From Clostridiales bacterium (lineage in GTDB: Bacteria > Bacillota > Clostridia > Oscillospirales > Oscillospiraceae), in NCBI GenBank assembly GCA_004557735.1, contig SFFV01000033.1, positions 1 to 13,143 of the forward strand: DNA of 13,143 bases, in the 5' to 3' direction. Under the pieces are notes generated by a model. It did no database searches and was not told the origin of the DNA. It saw nothing but the letters and a program-made list of their open reading frames with translations. This document shows, in pieces, positions 1-5,737 of the stretch. A program made the translations under genes and the position numbers. How positions within the stretch are numbered: position 1 is the first letter of the stretch; every line of letters starts with the position of its first letter.

Positions 1-1
1 G

Positions 2-166
2 CTGCTGAGCAACGTGGAGGCCATGCAGGTATTTGAGAAGAGCGGCGTTACCATGTGGGAGTGCCGTAACTGCGGCCACCTGGTTGTCGGCACCAAGGCC
101 CCCGAGGTCTGCCCTGTCTGCAAGCATCCTCAGGCCTTCTTCGAGGTGCGTGCGGAAAACTATTAA
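2..166 (+). CDS. Rubrerythrin, C-terminal part (5' truncated by window edge)
   Basis: Only the last 54 codons are present; the reading frame is open to the window edge and stops with TAA at 164-166. The visible part carries a rubredoxin-like iron site: two CxxC pairs (C-R-N-C-G-H and C-P-V-C-K-H), the first preceded by M-W-E, ending in F-F-E-V-R-A-E-N-Y. This is the classic rubrerythrin C-terminal Fe(Cys)4 domain. Rubrerythrins are cytoplasmic NAD(P)H-linked peroxidases of anaerobes; the missing N-terminal part would hold the di-iron ferritin-like helices. The superoxide reductase gene starts 13 nt downstream, so the two are probably co-transcribed and act in sequence: superoxide to peroxide, then peroxide to water. 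A free-standing rubredoxin-domain protein of another type cannot be excluded from the fragment. Confidence 0.85.
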   Translation: MLSNVEAMQVFEKSGVTMWECRNCGHLVVGTKAPEVCPVCKHPQAFFEVRAENY

Positions 167-179
167 GGGGGAGTTATTG

Positions 180-557
180 ATGAGCGCAAAGTTTTACATC
201 TGCCGCCACTGCGGCAATCTGGTGGGCATGATCCATGACTCCGGCGTGCCGATGATGTGCTGCGGCCAGAAAATGGAGGCTCTGGAGCCCAACACTGTGG
301 AAGCCAGCGGTGAAAAGCATCTGCCCGTGGTGACTGTGGAGGAGGGAGCCATCAATGTCCGTGTGGGTTCTGTAAACCACCCCATGGTTCCTGAGCATTT
401 TATCGAGTGGGTCTATGTTCAGACAGAGCATGGCGGCCAGCGCAAGGCCCTTAAGCCCGGCGACGACCCCAATGTCACCTTCTGCCTGGGCGATGACAAG
501 GCGGTTGCTGTCTATGCATACTGCAATCTCCATGGTCTGTGGATGACCGAACTGTAA
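180..557 (+). CDS. dfx: Desulfoferrodoxin, class II superoxide reductase
   Basis: A 125-residue protein that reduces superoxide to hydrogen peroxide in the cytoplasm of anaerobes without producing oxygen. The N-terminal desulforedoxin domain has the full centre I set, C8-x2-C11 and C27-C28. The superoxide reductase domain has the E45-K46-H47-x-P49 catalytic loop, H67-P-M, H73, and C115-N-L-H118-G, giving the Fe(His)4Cys centre II. Length matches the usual 125-130 residues. The start at 180 is chosen because AGGGGGAG lies 6 nt upstream and the protein then begins with the expected short lead to C8; a longer frame reaching back to about 33 would overlap the rubrerythrin gene. It lies 13 nt after rubrerythrin and is followed by a strong terminator, so it is the last gene of that operon. 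Confidence 0.96.
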   Translation: MSAKFYICRHCGNLVGMIHDSGVPMMCCGQKMEALEPNTVEASGEKHLPVVTVEEGAINVRVGSVNHPMVPEHFIEWVYVQTEHGGQRKALKPGDDPNVTFCLGDDKAVAVYAYCNLHGLWMTEL

Positions 558-569
558 TATAAGCTGTTG

Positions 570-602
570 CCGCCTGCCGAGGGAACTTGGCAGGCGGTTT
601 TT
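570..602 (+). terminator. Rho-independent terminator after superoxide reductase
   Basis: A perfect 9-bp stem (CCGCCTGCC at 570-578 with GGCAGGCGG at 589-597), a 10-nt loop, then TTTTTA. It lies 12 nt after the desulfoferrodoxin stop and ends the plus-strand unit before the convergent XRE gene. Confidence 0.93.
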
Positions 603-673
603 ATTGGTGTGCTGTGGAATAACGGAACAAGCGCGGCGGGGTTTTTGCCGTCGTGCGGCAGTTGAGATAGATG

Positions 674-1747
674 TTATGACATGCCTTCCTTTTGGGGAAA
701 GCGTTTTCTGTATTCGTCCATCAAGGCTTGGAAATCCGGATCGGAGCGCAGGAACTCGCATTCGTTATCCGTTTCAAGCTGACGCAGCATCAAAGCTGCT
801 ACTCGTGAGCCAAGGGTATCATCCGCGGATTTTGTGGGTAAATGTTGGAACATGGCAGGCGACTTTATCGGTGTCAACGCTGCATTCAGCATTTTCTTGA
901 TAAGCTCAATGCTTTTGGCAGCGTCCTTCGATGCAAGTGCTATTTGTAAGGGACAAACATATCCATTGTACTCCCAAAAGCCAAAAAGCGACGCCATCTT
1001 TTGTGAAATCTCAGAAACACAGGCGGCGGAATCCGTTTCATCCAAAAGCAGGTCGATATCAACCAACGTAATAAAGTAACTCTGTATGGTCGCAATATCG
1101 CTGAATATTTTCATTTCAGCTAAGGCAGCCGCTTCTTCGTACCGTTCCTGCTTCATCAAAACATTGATTTTCAGCATTTGCTTGTCAACCGTTCTTTTGT
1201 CGGGAAGCAAAGCAATCAATTCCTGTGCTTTTTCCGTTTTTCCGCAGGCGAGATACTTATTAGCAAGAATACTGATTGCCGCCTCCTTCGTTTCTTCATC
1301 CTTGCTGTTGGCGGCTTGTTCGTACCATACCATTAACCGGCGTTCGTATTCTGCCCGCTCTTCGGATGATAAAGAGGCACGGGCAAGGGTCCCCTCCAAG
1401 AGCAGCGCCATAGAATATCGCAGCAGATCACAGGTAGGGTACTCTTGTAATTTTGCCGTTGCAGCAGAAAAGCCGGCTTGAAATCCCATAGTATTTGCCA
1501 CTTCTCCGACCTCGTTACAAAACCGGCCGATCTCTTTTCTGGAAAGAGATTCATGAAAAGTGAACAGCGTGTTCAGGTCAATTTCAAGCAATCTGGCAAG
1601 CGGTGCTAAAAGCGTAATGTCCGGATAAGTTGATCCGTTCTCCCATTTATTGACTGCCGGAGCGGAAACGCCAAGGGAATTTGCAACCTGTTCTTGCGTT
1701 AAACCGACTTTTTTACGATGTTCCCGGATTTGCTCATTCAACTTCAT
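674..1747 (-). CDS. XRE-family transcriptional regulator with TPR-like C-terminal domain
   Basis: A 357-residue protein. Residues 1-60 form a helix-turn-helix of the XRE/Cro type (L-T-Q-E-Q-V-A, then V-S-A-P-A-V-N-K-W-E-N-G, then Y-P-D-I). The rest is mostly helical and reads like TPR-type repeats, with A-C-G-K-T-E-K-A-Q-E-L-I, Q-E-R-Y-E-E-A-A-A-L-A and S-K-D-A-A-K-S-I-E-L-I. Such regulators often sense a peptide or protein partner through the C-terminal repeats, but no partner is visible here. The ATG at 1747 has AAAGGAGGG about 10 nt upstream and a good promoter behind it. Base composition is clearly lower than the neighbours: I count 43% GC in 1081-1140 against 68% in 3361-3420 inside aguA, which suggests acquisition by transfer. 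The target is unknown; autoregulation through the inverted repeat at 1818-1852 is plausible. Confidence 0.85.
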   Translation of the reverse strand: MKLNEQIREHRKKVGLTQEQVANSLGVSAPAVNKWENGSTYPDITLLAPLARLLEIDLNTLFTFHESLSRKEIGRFCNEVGEVANTMGFQAGFSAATAKLQEYPTCDLLRYSMALLLEGTLARASLSSEERAEYERRLMVWYEQAANSKDEETKEAAISILANKYLACGKTEKAQELIALLPDKRTVDKQMLKINVLMKQERYEEAAALAEMKIFSDIATIQSYFITLVDIDLLLDETDSAACVSEISQKMASLFGFWEYNGYVCPLQIALASKDAAKSIELIKKMLNAALTPIKSPAMFQHLPTKSADDTLGSRVAALMLRQLETDNECEFLRSDPDFQALMDEYRKRFPQKEGMS

Positions 1748-1776
1748 GTTTGAATCGCCCTCCTTTCTGTGCTTAC

Positions 1777-1805
1777 ATTATAGCCCGAATCGTATCACGC
1801 CACAA
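1777..1805 (-). promoter_or_regulatory. Sigma-A-type promoter of the XRE-TPR regulator
   Basis: On the minus strand: -35 TTGTGG (1800-1805), a 17-bp spacer, and a perfect -10 TATAAT (1777-1782). It is about 30 nt upstream of the start codon, correctly placed for the gene at 674-1747. Confidence 0.75.
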
Positions 1806-1817
1806 TTGAGCCGTTAT

Positions 1818-1852
1818 TTAACCGGCAGACACAAAAATTAACCGCCGGTTAA
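1818..1852. promoter_or_regulatory. Candidate operator: inverted repeat TTAACCGGC-N17-GCCGGTTAA
   Basis: A perfect 9-bp inverted repeat with a 17-nt spacer (1818-1826 and 1844-1852). The right arm lies within a second palindrome, TTAACCG-C-CGGTTAA (1838-1852), so TTAACCG also occurs as a direct repeat spaced exactly 20 bp. The site lies just upstream of the -35 box of the XRE-TPR gene. The likely binder is that regulator itself, by analogy with autoregulated XRE proteins; this is inference. Confidence 0.5.
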
Positions 1853-2058
1853 GATATGACAAAGCTGCTCCGATTCGTGAGATCCTGTTTCGGAATGCAC
1901 TGCTTACCTTCTGCCCGAACCTGCCCGAATCCTCAATGATGCATAAACCCGGTTGTCTGCGGATCGGTACTGACGCGCCGGGCCTTACCTTCGGGAAAAA
2001 ACGAAGCGGAAATCCCGGGGCGCAGCAAAACCTATTTTTTGCAGTCCGCGCCGGCGTA

Positions 2059-2093
2059 TGTAACACCCGCGAAACATGATGCAGCGTGTTACA
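2059..2093. promoter_or_regulatory. Inverted pair TGTAACAC-N19-GTGTTACA, candidate RpiR-regulator site
   Basis: A perfect 8-bp inverted repeat with a 19-nt spacer, about 75 bp upstream of the RpiR promoter. The same TGTAAC/GTTACA core recurs across the promoter (2177-2204) and downstream of the gene (3018-3064), which makes chance less likely and points to a shared DNA-binding protein. Confidence 0.5.
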
Positions 2094-2167
2094 CAAACAT
2101 AAAAACTCTGGTTTTTGCACAAAACCGAAACAAACCAATCAAAAAAACTTGCAAAACCGCTCATTTG

Positions 2168-2196
2168 TTGACATCCGTTACATGTTACGGTAAAAT
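2168..2196 (+). promoter_or_regulatory. Strong promoter of the RpiR regulator, overlapped by GTTAC motifs
   Basis: A consensus -35 TTGACA (2168-2173), 17-bp spacer, and -10 TAAAAT (2191-2196), 32 nt upstream of the start codon. The spacer contains GTTACAT-GTTACG as a direct repeat, and TGTTACG (2183-2189) pairs with CGTAACA (2198-2204) around the -10 box. A protein bound here would block RNA polymerase, which fits negative autoregulation. Confidence 0.85.
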
Positions 2197-2227
2197 ACGT
2201 AACAAAGCCTGAAACAGGAGGAATCAT

Positions 2228-3007
2228 ATGGACTTCTATGAGCAGACAAGCGGCTGCGTATCCCGCCTGTCCCCCACAGAGCAGAACCTGTTTAACTACA
2301 TCATCAAGAATCTGCATATCGTGAAGGATATGAGCATCCGTGACCTTTCGGAAAAGTGTTTCGTTTCCACAACGTCGATCTTTCGTCTGGTCAAAAAGCT
2401 CGGCTATCAGGGTTATGCCGATTTTTCTCAGGCGCTCCGCGATACCGAAAAAGAATCGCGCAAAATCCACATGCCCAGCATCGTTTCCTCCGACAATTAC
2501 CGCGACAGCTACCTGAAAAACGTGATCGAGGCGGTGAAGGTCATCACGGACGAAAAGATCAATAAATTCAACGCTATAATGAACCGAAACCCCAATATTT
2601 TTATTATCGCCGAGGGACTCAGCCATGAGGTCGGGCGGTATCTCTACCGTCTGTTAACCATGATGGGCTTCAACGCCGAAATGCCGGATGAGGAATTTGA
2701 GTTCGCCTCCGTCCTCCGCCGGATCAAAAGGGATGACGTTTTGCTTGTTCTCTCCTATACCGGAAACAACCGCAGTGTCATACAGAAGATCGAACGCATT
2801 TTTGCCATTGCCACGCCGACCATCGTTTCGCTCACGAGATCCGACAACAATACGATCCAGAACATGAGCGATTTGAATTTCTATGTTTTTGCCGACGAGA
2901 TCGACTGCCAGGGCGCGGATGTTACATCACGGTGCGGTATGATCTCCATAATGGAAACGCTCTTGTATAAACGTCTTTCCTCCGATTCCAGTACAATTAT
3001 TGATTGA
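2228..3007 (+). CDS. RpiR-family (HTH plus SIS domain) transcriptional regulator
   Basis: A 259-residue protein with the standard two-domain RpiR/MurR layout. The N-terminal HTH (about 1-77) has L-S-P-T-E-Q-N-L-F-N-Y-I, S-I-R-D-L-S-E-K and V-S-T-T-S-I-F-R-L-V-K-K-L-G-Y-Q-G-Y-A-D-F. A C-terminal SIS fold (about 120-245) has I-I-A-E-G-L-S and L-S-Y-T-G-N-N-R-S-V-I. Most family members sense sugar phosphates through an S-x-S-G-x-T/S loop; here the loop is S176-Y-T178-G-N-N181, so the last hydroxyl is replaced by Asn. AGGAGG sits 6 nt before the ATG. The gene lies directly upstream of the agmatine operon in the same direction but is separated from it by a terminator-like repeat, so it is probably the local regulator. 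Its role in agmatine control is inferred from position and shared motifs. Confidence 0.85.
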   Translation: MDFYEQTSGCVSRLSPTEQNLFNYIIKNLHIVKDMSIRDLSEKCFVSTTSIFRLVKKLGYQGYADFSQALRDTEKESRKIHMPSIVSSDNYRDSYLKNVIEAVKVITDEKINKFNAIMNRNPNIFIIAEGLSHEVGRYLYRLLTMMGFNAEMPDEEFEFASVLRRIKRDDVLLVLSYTGNNRSVIQKIERIFAIATPTIVSLTRSDNNTIQNMSDLNFYVFADEIDCQGADVTSRCGMISIMETLLYKRLSSDSSTIID

Positions 3008-3012
3008 ATTCG

Positions 3013-3047
3013 GTGCTGTGTTACGCAATTTGTAACACAGCACTTTT
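3013..3047 (+). terminator. 12-bp inverted repeat: terminator that also contains GTTAC/GTAAC operator halves
   Basis: A perfect 12-bp stem (GTGCTGTGTTAC at 3013-3024, GTAACACAGCAC at 3032-3043), a 7-nt loop, then TTTTCATTT. It starts 5 nt after the RpiR stop, so it probably ends that transcript. The stem also carries TGTTAC-N7-GTAACA, the motif seen at the RpiR promoter, so as duplex DNA it may be a regulator site for the downstream operon. Confidence 0.7.
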
Positions 3048-3057
3048 CATTTACACG

Positions 3058-3109
3058 CGTTACAATCGGTCGGCCAAATATAGACAGAGGAAAAAAACTA
3101 TATTACGAT
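3058..3109 (+). promoter_or_regulatory. Probable promoter region of the agmatine operon
   Basis: The best match is TAGACA (3081-3086), 17-bp spacer, TACGAT (3104-3109); five and four of six bases agree with the consensus, so the call is weak. Another CGTTACA half-site lies at 3058-3064, just upstream of the -35. The 3110-3184 leader holds no recognisable riboswitch. Confidence 0.35.
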
Positions 3110-3184
3110 ATGGGTGTAGCTTGTACAAGAAACCGCAGCATTCCTCCGGCGAATTTGTGAATTATTTCAGAAAGGAATGAAAAA

Positions 3185-4279
3185 ATGGCAAAGAGAATTG
3201 AAAGCACCCCAAAGGCTGACGGATTCAGAATGCCCGGTGAATTCGAGGAACAGAAACAGGTCTGGATGCTCTGGCCGGAACGCCCCGACAACTGGCGGAA
3301 CGGCGCGAAGCCGGCGCAGAAGGCCTTCGCCGCGGTCGCCAAGGCTATTTCTCAGTTTGAGCCGGTGACGGTATGCGTCAGCCCCGCGCAGTATCAGCAC
3401 GCGCGCTATGAGCTCCCCTCCGAGGTCCGTGTCGTGGAAATGACGAGCAACGACGCCTGGATCCGCGACTGCGGCCCGACGTTCGTTGTTAACGACAAGG
3501 GGGACGTCCGCGCCATTGACTGGGACTTCAACTCCTGGGGCGGGCTGTACGACGGCCTGTATTTCCCGTGGGATCAGGACGATCTTGTTCCCCAGAAGGT
3601 GTGCGAGATTGAGGGCATCGACACCTACCGCACCCCCGGCTTCGTACTCGAGGGCGGCTCCATCCATGTTGACGGCGAGGGCACCCTGCTCACGACCGAA
3701 ATGTGTCTTCTCTCCCCCGGCCGCAACCCTGACATGACAAAAGAGGAGATCGAGGAGAAGCTCAAGGAGTATCTCAATCTCGAAAAGGTCATCTGGATCA
3801 GGGACGGCATCGATCCCTATGAAACCAACGGCCACATCGACGACGTAGCCTGCTTCATCCGCCCGGGCGAAGTGGCCTGCATCTGGACCGAGGATGAGAA
3901 TCACCCGTTCTACCGGCAGGCGCAGGACGCTTACAAAACGCTCTGCGAGGCGACCGACGCCAAGGGCCGCAAGCTCAAGGTCCACAAGCTGTGCCTGTCC
4001 AAGGAGCCCTGCTATCTCAAGGGCGCGGACACCATTGAGTGCATCGAGGGCACGCTTCCGCGCGAAGAGGGCGAAGTCTCCATCGCCTCCTACATGAACT
4101 TTCTGATCGTCAACGGCGGCATCATCCTTCCGCAGTATGGCGATGAGAACGACGCGCTTGCGATCGAGCAGGTGCAGGCCATGTTCCCCGACCGCAAGGT
4201 CGTCGGCGTTCGCACCGAGGAGATCGCCTACGGCGGCGGAAACATCCACTGCATCACCCAGCAGCAGCCCAGGGGCTGA
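3185..4279 (+). CDS. aguA: Agmatine deiminase
   Basis: A 364-residue enzyme of the peptidyl-arginine-deiminase-like superfamily that hydrolyses agmatine to N-carbamoylputrescine and ammonia. Signature segments are all present: N89-D-A-W-I-R-D95-C-G-P-T, the W-D-F-N-S-W-G-G turn at 113-120, E156-G-G-S-I-H-V-D-G-E-G, N215-G-H217-I-D-D, and the C-terminal G-G-G-N-I-H-C356-I-T-Q-Q-Q-P with the nucleophilic cysteine. Length matches the family (about 365-370). AAAGGA lies about 9 nt upstream of the chosen ATG at 3185. It is the first gene of an operon encoding two transporters and putrescine carbamoyltransferase; that context settles agmatine over other deiminase substrates. A long 30-nt palindrome follows its stop codon. 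Confidence 0.96.
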   Translation: MAKRIESTPKADGFRMPGEFEEQKQVWMLWPERPDNWRNGAKPAQKAFAAVAKAISQFEPVTVCVSPAQYQHARYELPSEVRVVEMTSNDAWIRDCGPTFVVNDKGDVRAIDWDFNSWGGLYDGLYFPWDQDDLVPQKVCEIEGIDTYRTPGFVLEGGSIHVDGEGTLLTTEMCLLSPGRNPDMTKEEIEEKLKEYLNLEKVIWIRDGIDPYETNGHIDDVACFIRPGEVACIWTEDENHPFYRQAQDAYKTLCEATDAKGRKLKVHKLCLSKEPCYLKGADTIECIEGTLPREEGEVSIASYMNFLIVNGGIILPQYGDENDALAIEQVQAMFPDRKVVGVRTEEIAYGGGNIHCITQQQPRG

Positions 4280-4286
4280 GATCCGT

Positions 4287-4316
4287 CCGGCTGCCCCGTG
4301 CGCACGGGGCAGCCGG
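4287..4316 (+). other. 30-nt perfect palindrome between aguA and the antiporter gene
   Basis: The two 14-nt arms CCGGCTGCCCCGTG and CACGGGGCAGCCGG flank a central CG, so the whole segment is self-complementary. It lies 7 nt after the aguA stop and 29 nt before the next start. No T-run follows, so it is more likely an mRNA-stabilising or processing hairpin, or partial attenuator, than a terminator. Confidence 0.85.
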
Positions 4317-4345
4317 TTCAAAATAAGAAAAGAGGGAGAAATACC

Positions 4346-5698
4346 ATGGAAAACGGTAAAAAGGTAAGTCTTGTCGGTACGGTACTGTTCACCGTATGCA
4401 GCATTCTCGTGCTCGACTCGTTCGTCGCTCCGGCTATCATCGGCGTTTCCTCCATCACGGTATGGATCATCTCCGCGATCGTTTTCTTCATTCCCTACGG
4501 GCTTCTGTCCGCCGAGCTCGGCAGCACCTACCCGGATGACGGCGGCATCGTCAGTTGGGTGGGGCGGGCCTTCGGCGAGTTTCCCAGCGTTCTCGTCGGC
4601 TGGATGTACTGGGTCAATGTGGCGTTCTGGATGCCCGCCGTTTTCACCGCGTTCTCCGGTTGGCTGAGTCTCGCTCTGTTCCCCGAAATGAGCATCGTGC
4701 TGCAGGCGATCATCGCTGTTGCAATGTGCTGGGTCATCGTTTACATCGGCGTAAAGGGCATTGAGCTTTCCGTGCTCGTTTCCAACATCATGGCTGCCGT
4801 CAAGATGGGGATTCTTGTGATCTTTGGCTTCATGGGCATTGCTTACGGCGTGAAGAACGGCTTTGCCAACGATTTCTCCATTGCCAACTGGGTGCCTACC
4901 ATGGATAACACGGTCACCTATATCGGCGCGATCGTTTACAACCTTCTCGGCTTTGAGCTGATCGGTTCCATCGGCTCCAAGATCGAAAATCCCAAGAAAA
5001 CCGTTCCCAAGATGACCATCATCGCCGGCGCGGCCATTACGTTCCTTTACTGCTTCGGCACGTTCGGCGTTCTCGCTGCGATCAACGCCGCCAATGTCGA
5101 CGAAGTCGACGGCTTCGTCTACGCTCTGCAGGAACTCTGCTCCGTGTTTGGCTCCGCACAGATGCCCGTGTTCTACGTTCTCATCGTTCTTGCTATTTCC
5201 ACACTGGTCGCCAACATGATCACCTGGTGTCTCGGCGCGAACGAGTCCTTCCAGGCCGCGGAGCTTGACAAGCGCTCCAGGTTCCTCGCGCACCGCAATA
5301 AGAAGCACGGCACGTCCGACAATCTCTACTATCTCATGGGCGTCATTTCCTCCGCCCTTATCATTCTCAACTATGCGCTCAGCGGCAACGCGAACGACGT
5401 TTTCTGGACGCTCTTCTCCTTCTCGTCGATCGTGTTCATGCTGAACTATCTCTTCATGTTCCCTGCCGCCATCAAGCTGAAGTTCACCGATGATACGCCC
5501 CGTCAATACGCTGTTCCGGGAGGAAAGGCCGGCATGGTCATTTGCGGCGTTATCTGCTTCCTCTGCGTGGCGCTTGCGTGCTACTTCCTCATCGACTTTG
5601 ATGTGACCGGCTACGCCTTCTGGATGCAGCTTGTCGGCGTGCTGCTCACCGTCGCTGTCGGCTACTGGCTCTACCGCGTCGGAAAGAAAAAGATCTAA
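4346..5698 (+). CDS. aguD: APC-family amino acid/polyamine antiporter, likely agmatine:putrescine exchanger
   Basis: A 450-residue membrane protein with about 12 hydrophobic segments spread along its length. It starts with V-S-L-V-G-T-V-L-F-T-V-C-S, and the cytoplasmic loop has the APC hallmark E214-N-P-K-K-T-V-P-K. It closes with a short basic tail, R-V-G-K-K-K-I. The start at 4346 has GAGGGAGA just upstream; an in-frame earlier start at 4298 would sit inside the palindrome and add a charged non-membrane tail. Agmatine operons of enterococci and lactobacilli carry an APC antiporter (AguD) exchanging agmatine for putrescine, and position between aguA and ptcA supports that role here. Specificity cannot be read from sequence; glutamate/GABA or other amine exchange is possible. 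The symbol is assigned by context. Confidence 0.82.
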   Translation: MENGKKVSLVGTVLFTVCSILVLDSFVAPAIIGVSSITVWIISAIVFFIPYGLLSAELGSTYPDDGGIVSWVGRAFGEFPSVLVGWMYWVNVAFWMPAVFTAFSGWLSLALFPEMSIVLQAIIAVAMCWVIVYIGVKGIELSVLVSNIMAAVKMGILVIFGFMGIAYGVKNGFANDFSIANWVPTMDNTVTYIGAIVYNLLGFELIGSIGSKIENPKKTVPKMTIIAGAAITFLYCFGTFGVLAAINAANVDEVDGFVYALQELCSVFGSAQMPVFYVLIVLAISTLVANMITWCLGANESFQAAELDKRSRFLAHRNKKHGTSDNLYYLMGVISSALIILNYALSGNANDVFWTLFSFSSIVFMLNYLFMFPAAIKLKFTDDTPRQYAVPGGKAGMVICGVICFLCVALACYFLIDFDVTGYAFWMQLVGVLLTVAVGYWLYRVGKKKI

Positions 5699-5737
5699 GG
5701 ACAAAGCCGGCGCCTTTCGCCGCCGGGGAGATTTCGC

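Larger units (their letters stand above)
1853..2227. other. Intergenic region between the divergent XRE and RpiR genes
   Basis: No credible gene. The left part (1853-2058) holds nothing I recognise beyond a weak CTTCG/CGAAG hairpin around 1989-2006. The right part holds the inverted TGTAACAC (2059-2066)/GTGTTACA (2086-2093) pair and the RpiR promoter, annotated separately. The small open frames here lack ribosome binding sites and family signatures. Confidence 0.6.

Noticed and set aside
616..662. Terminator for the minus-strand XRE-TPR gene
   Set aside because: GCCG/CGGC with a 5-nt loop is short, and on the minus strand it is followed by A rather than T, so it does not fit intrinsic termination.
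2101..2116. AAAAAC-TCTG-GTTTTT as a terminator
   Set aside because: Six weak base pairs with no GC core, upstream of a promoter and not after any gene.
4298..4345. Upstream start for the APC antiporter
   Set aside because: It lies within the 30-nt palindrome and lacks a ribosome binding site; the start at 4346 has one and suits a membrane protein N-terminus.
3167..5704. 845-codon minus-strand open frame antisense to the agmatine operon
   Set aside because: It mirrors two well-supported plus-strand genes; composition is rich in H, D, G and E as expected from the complement of GC-rich codons, with no domain and no ribosome binding site.
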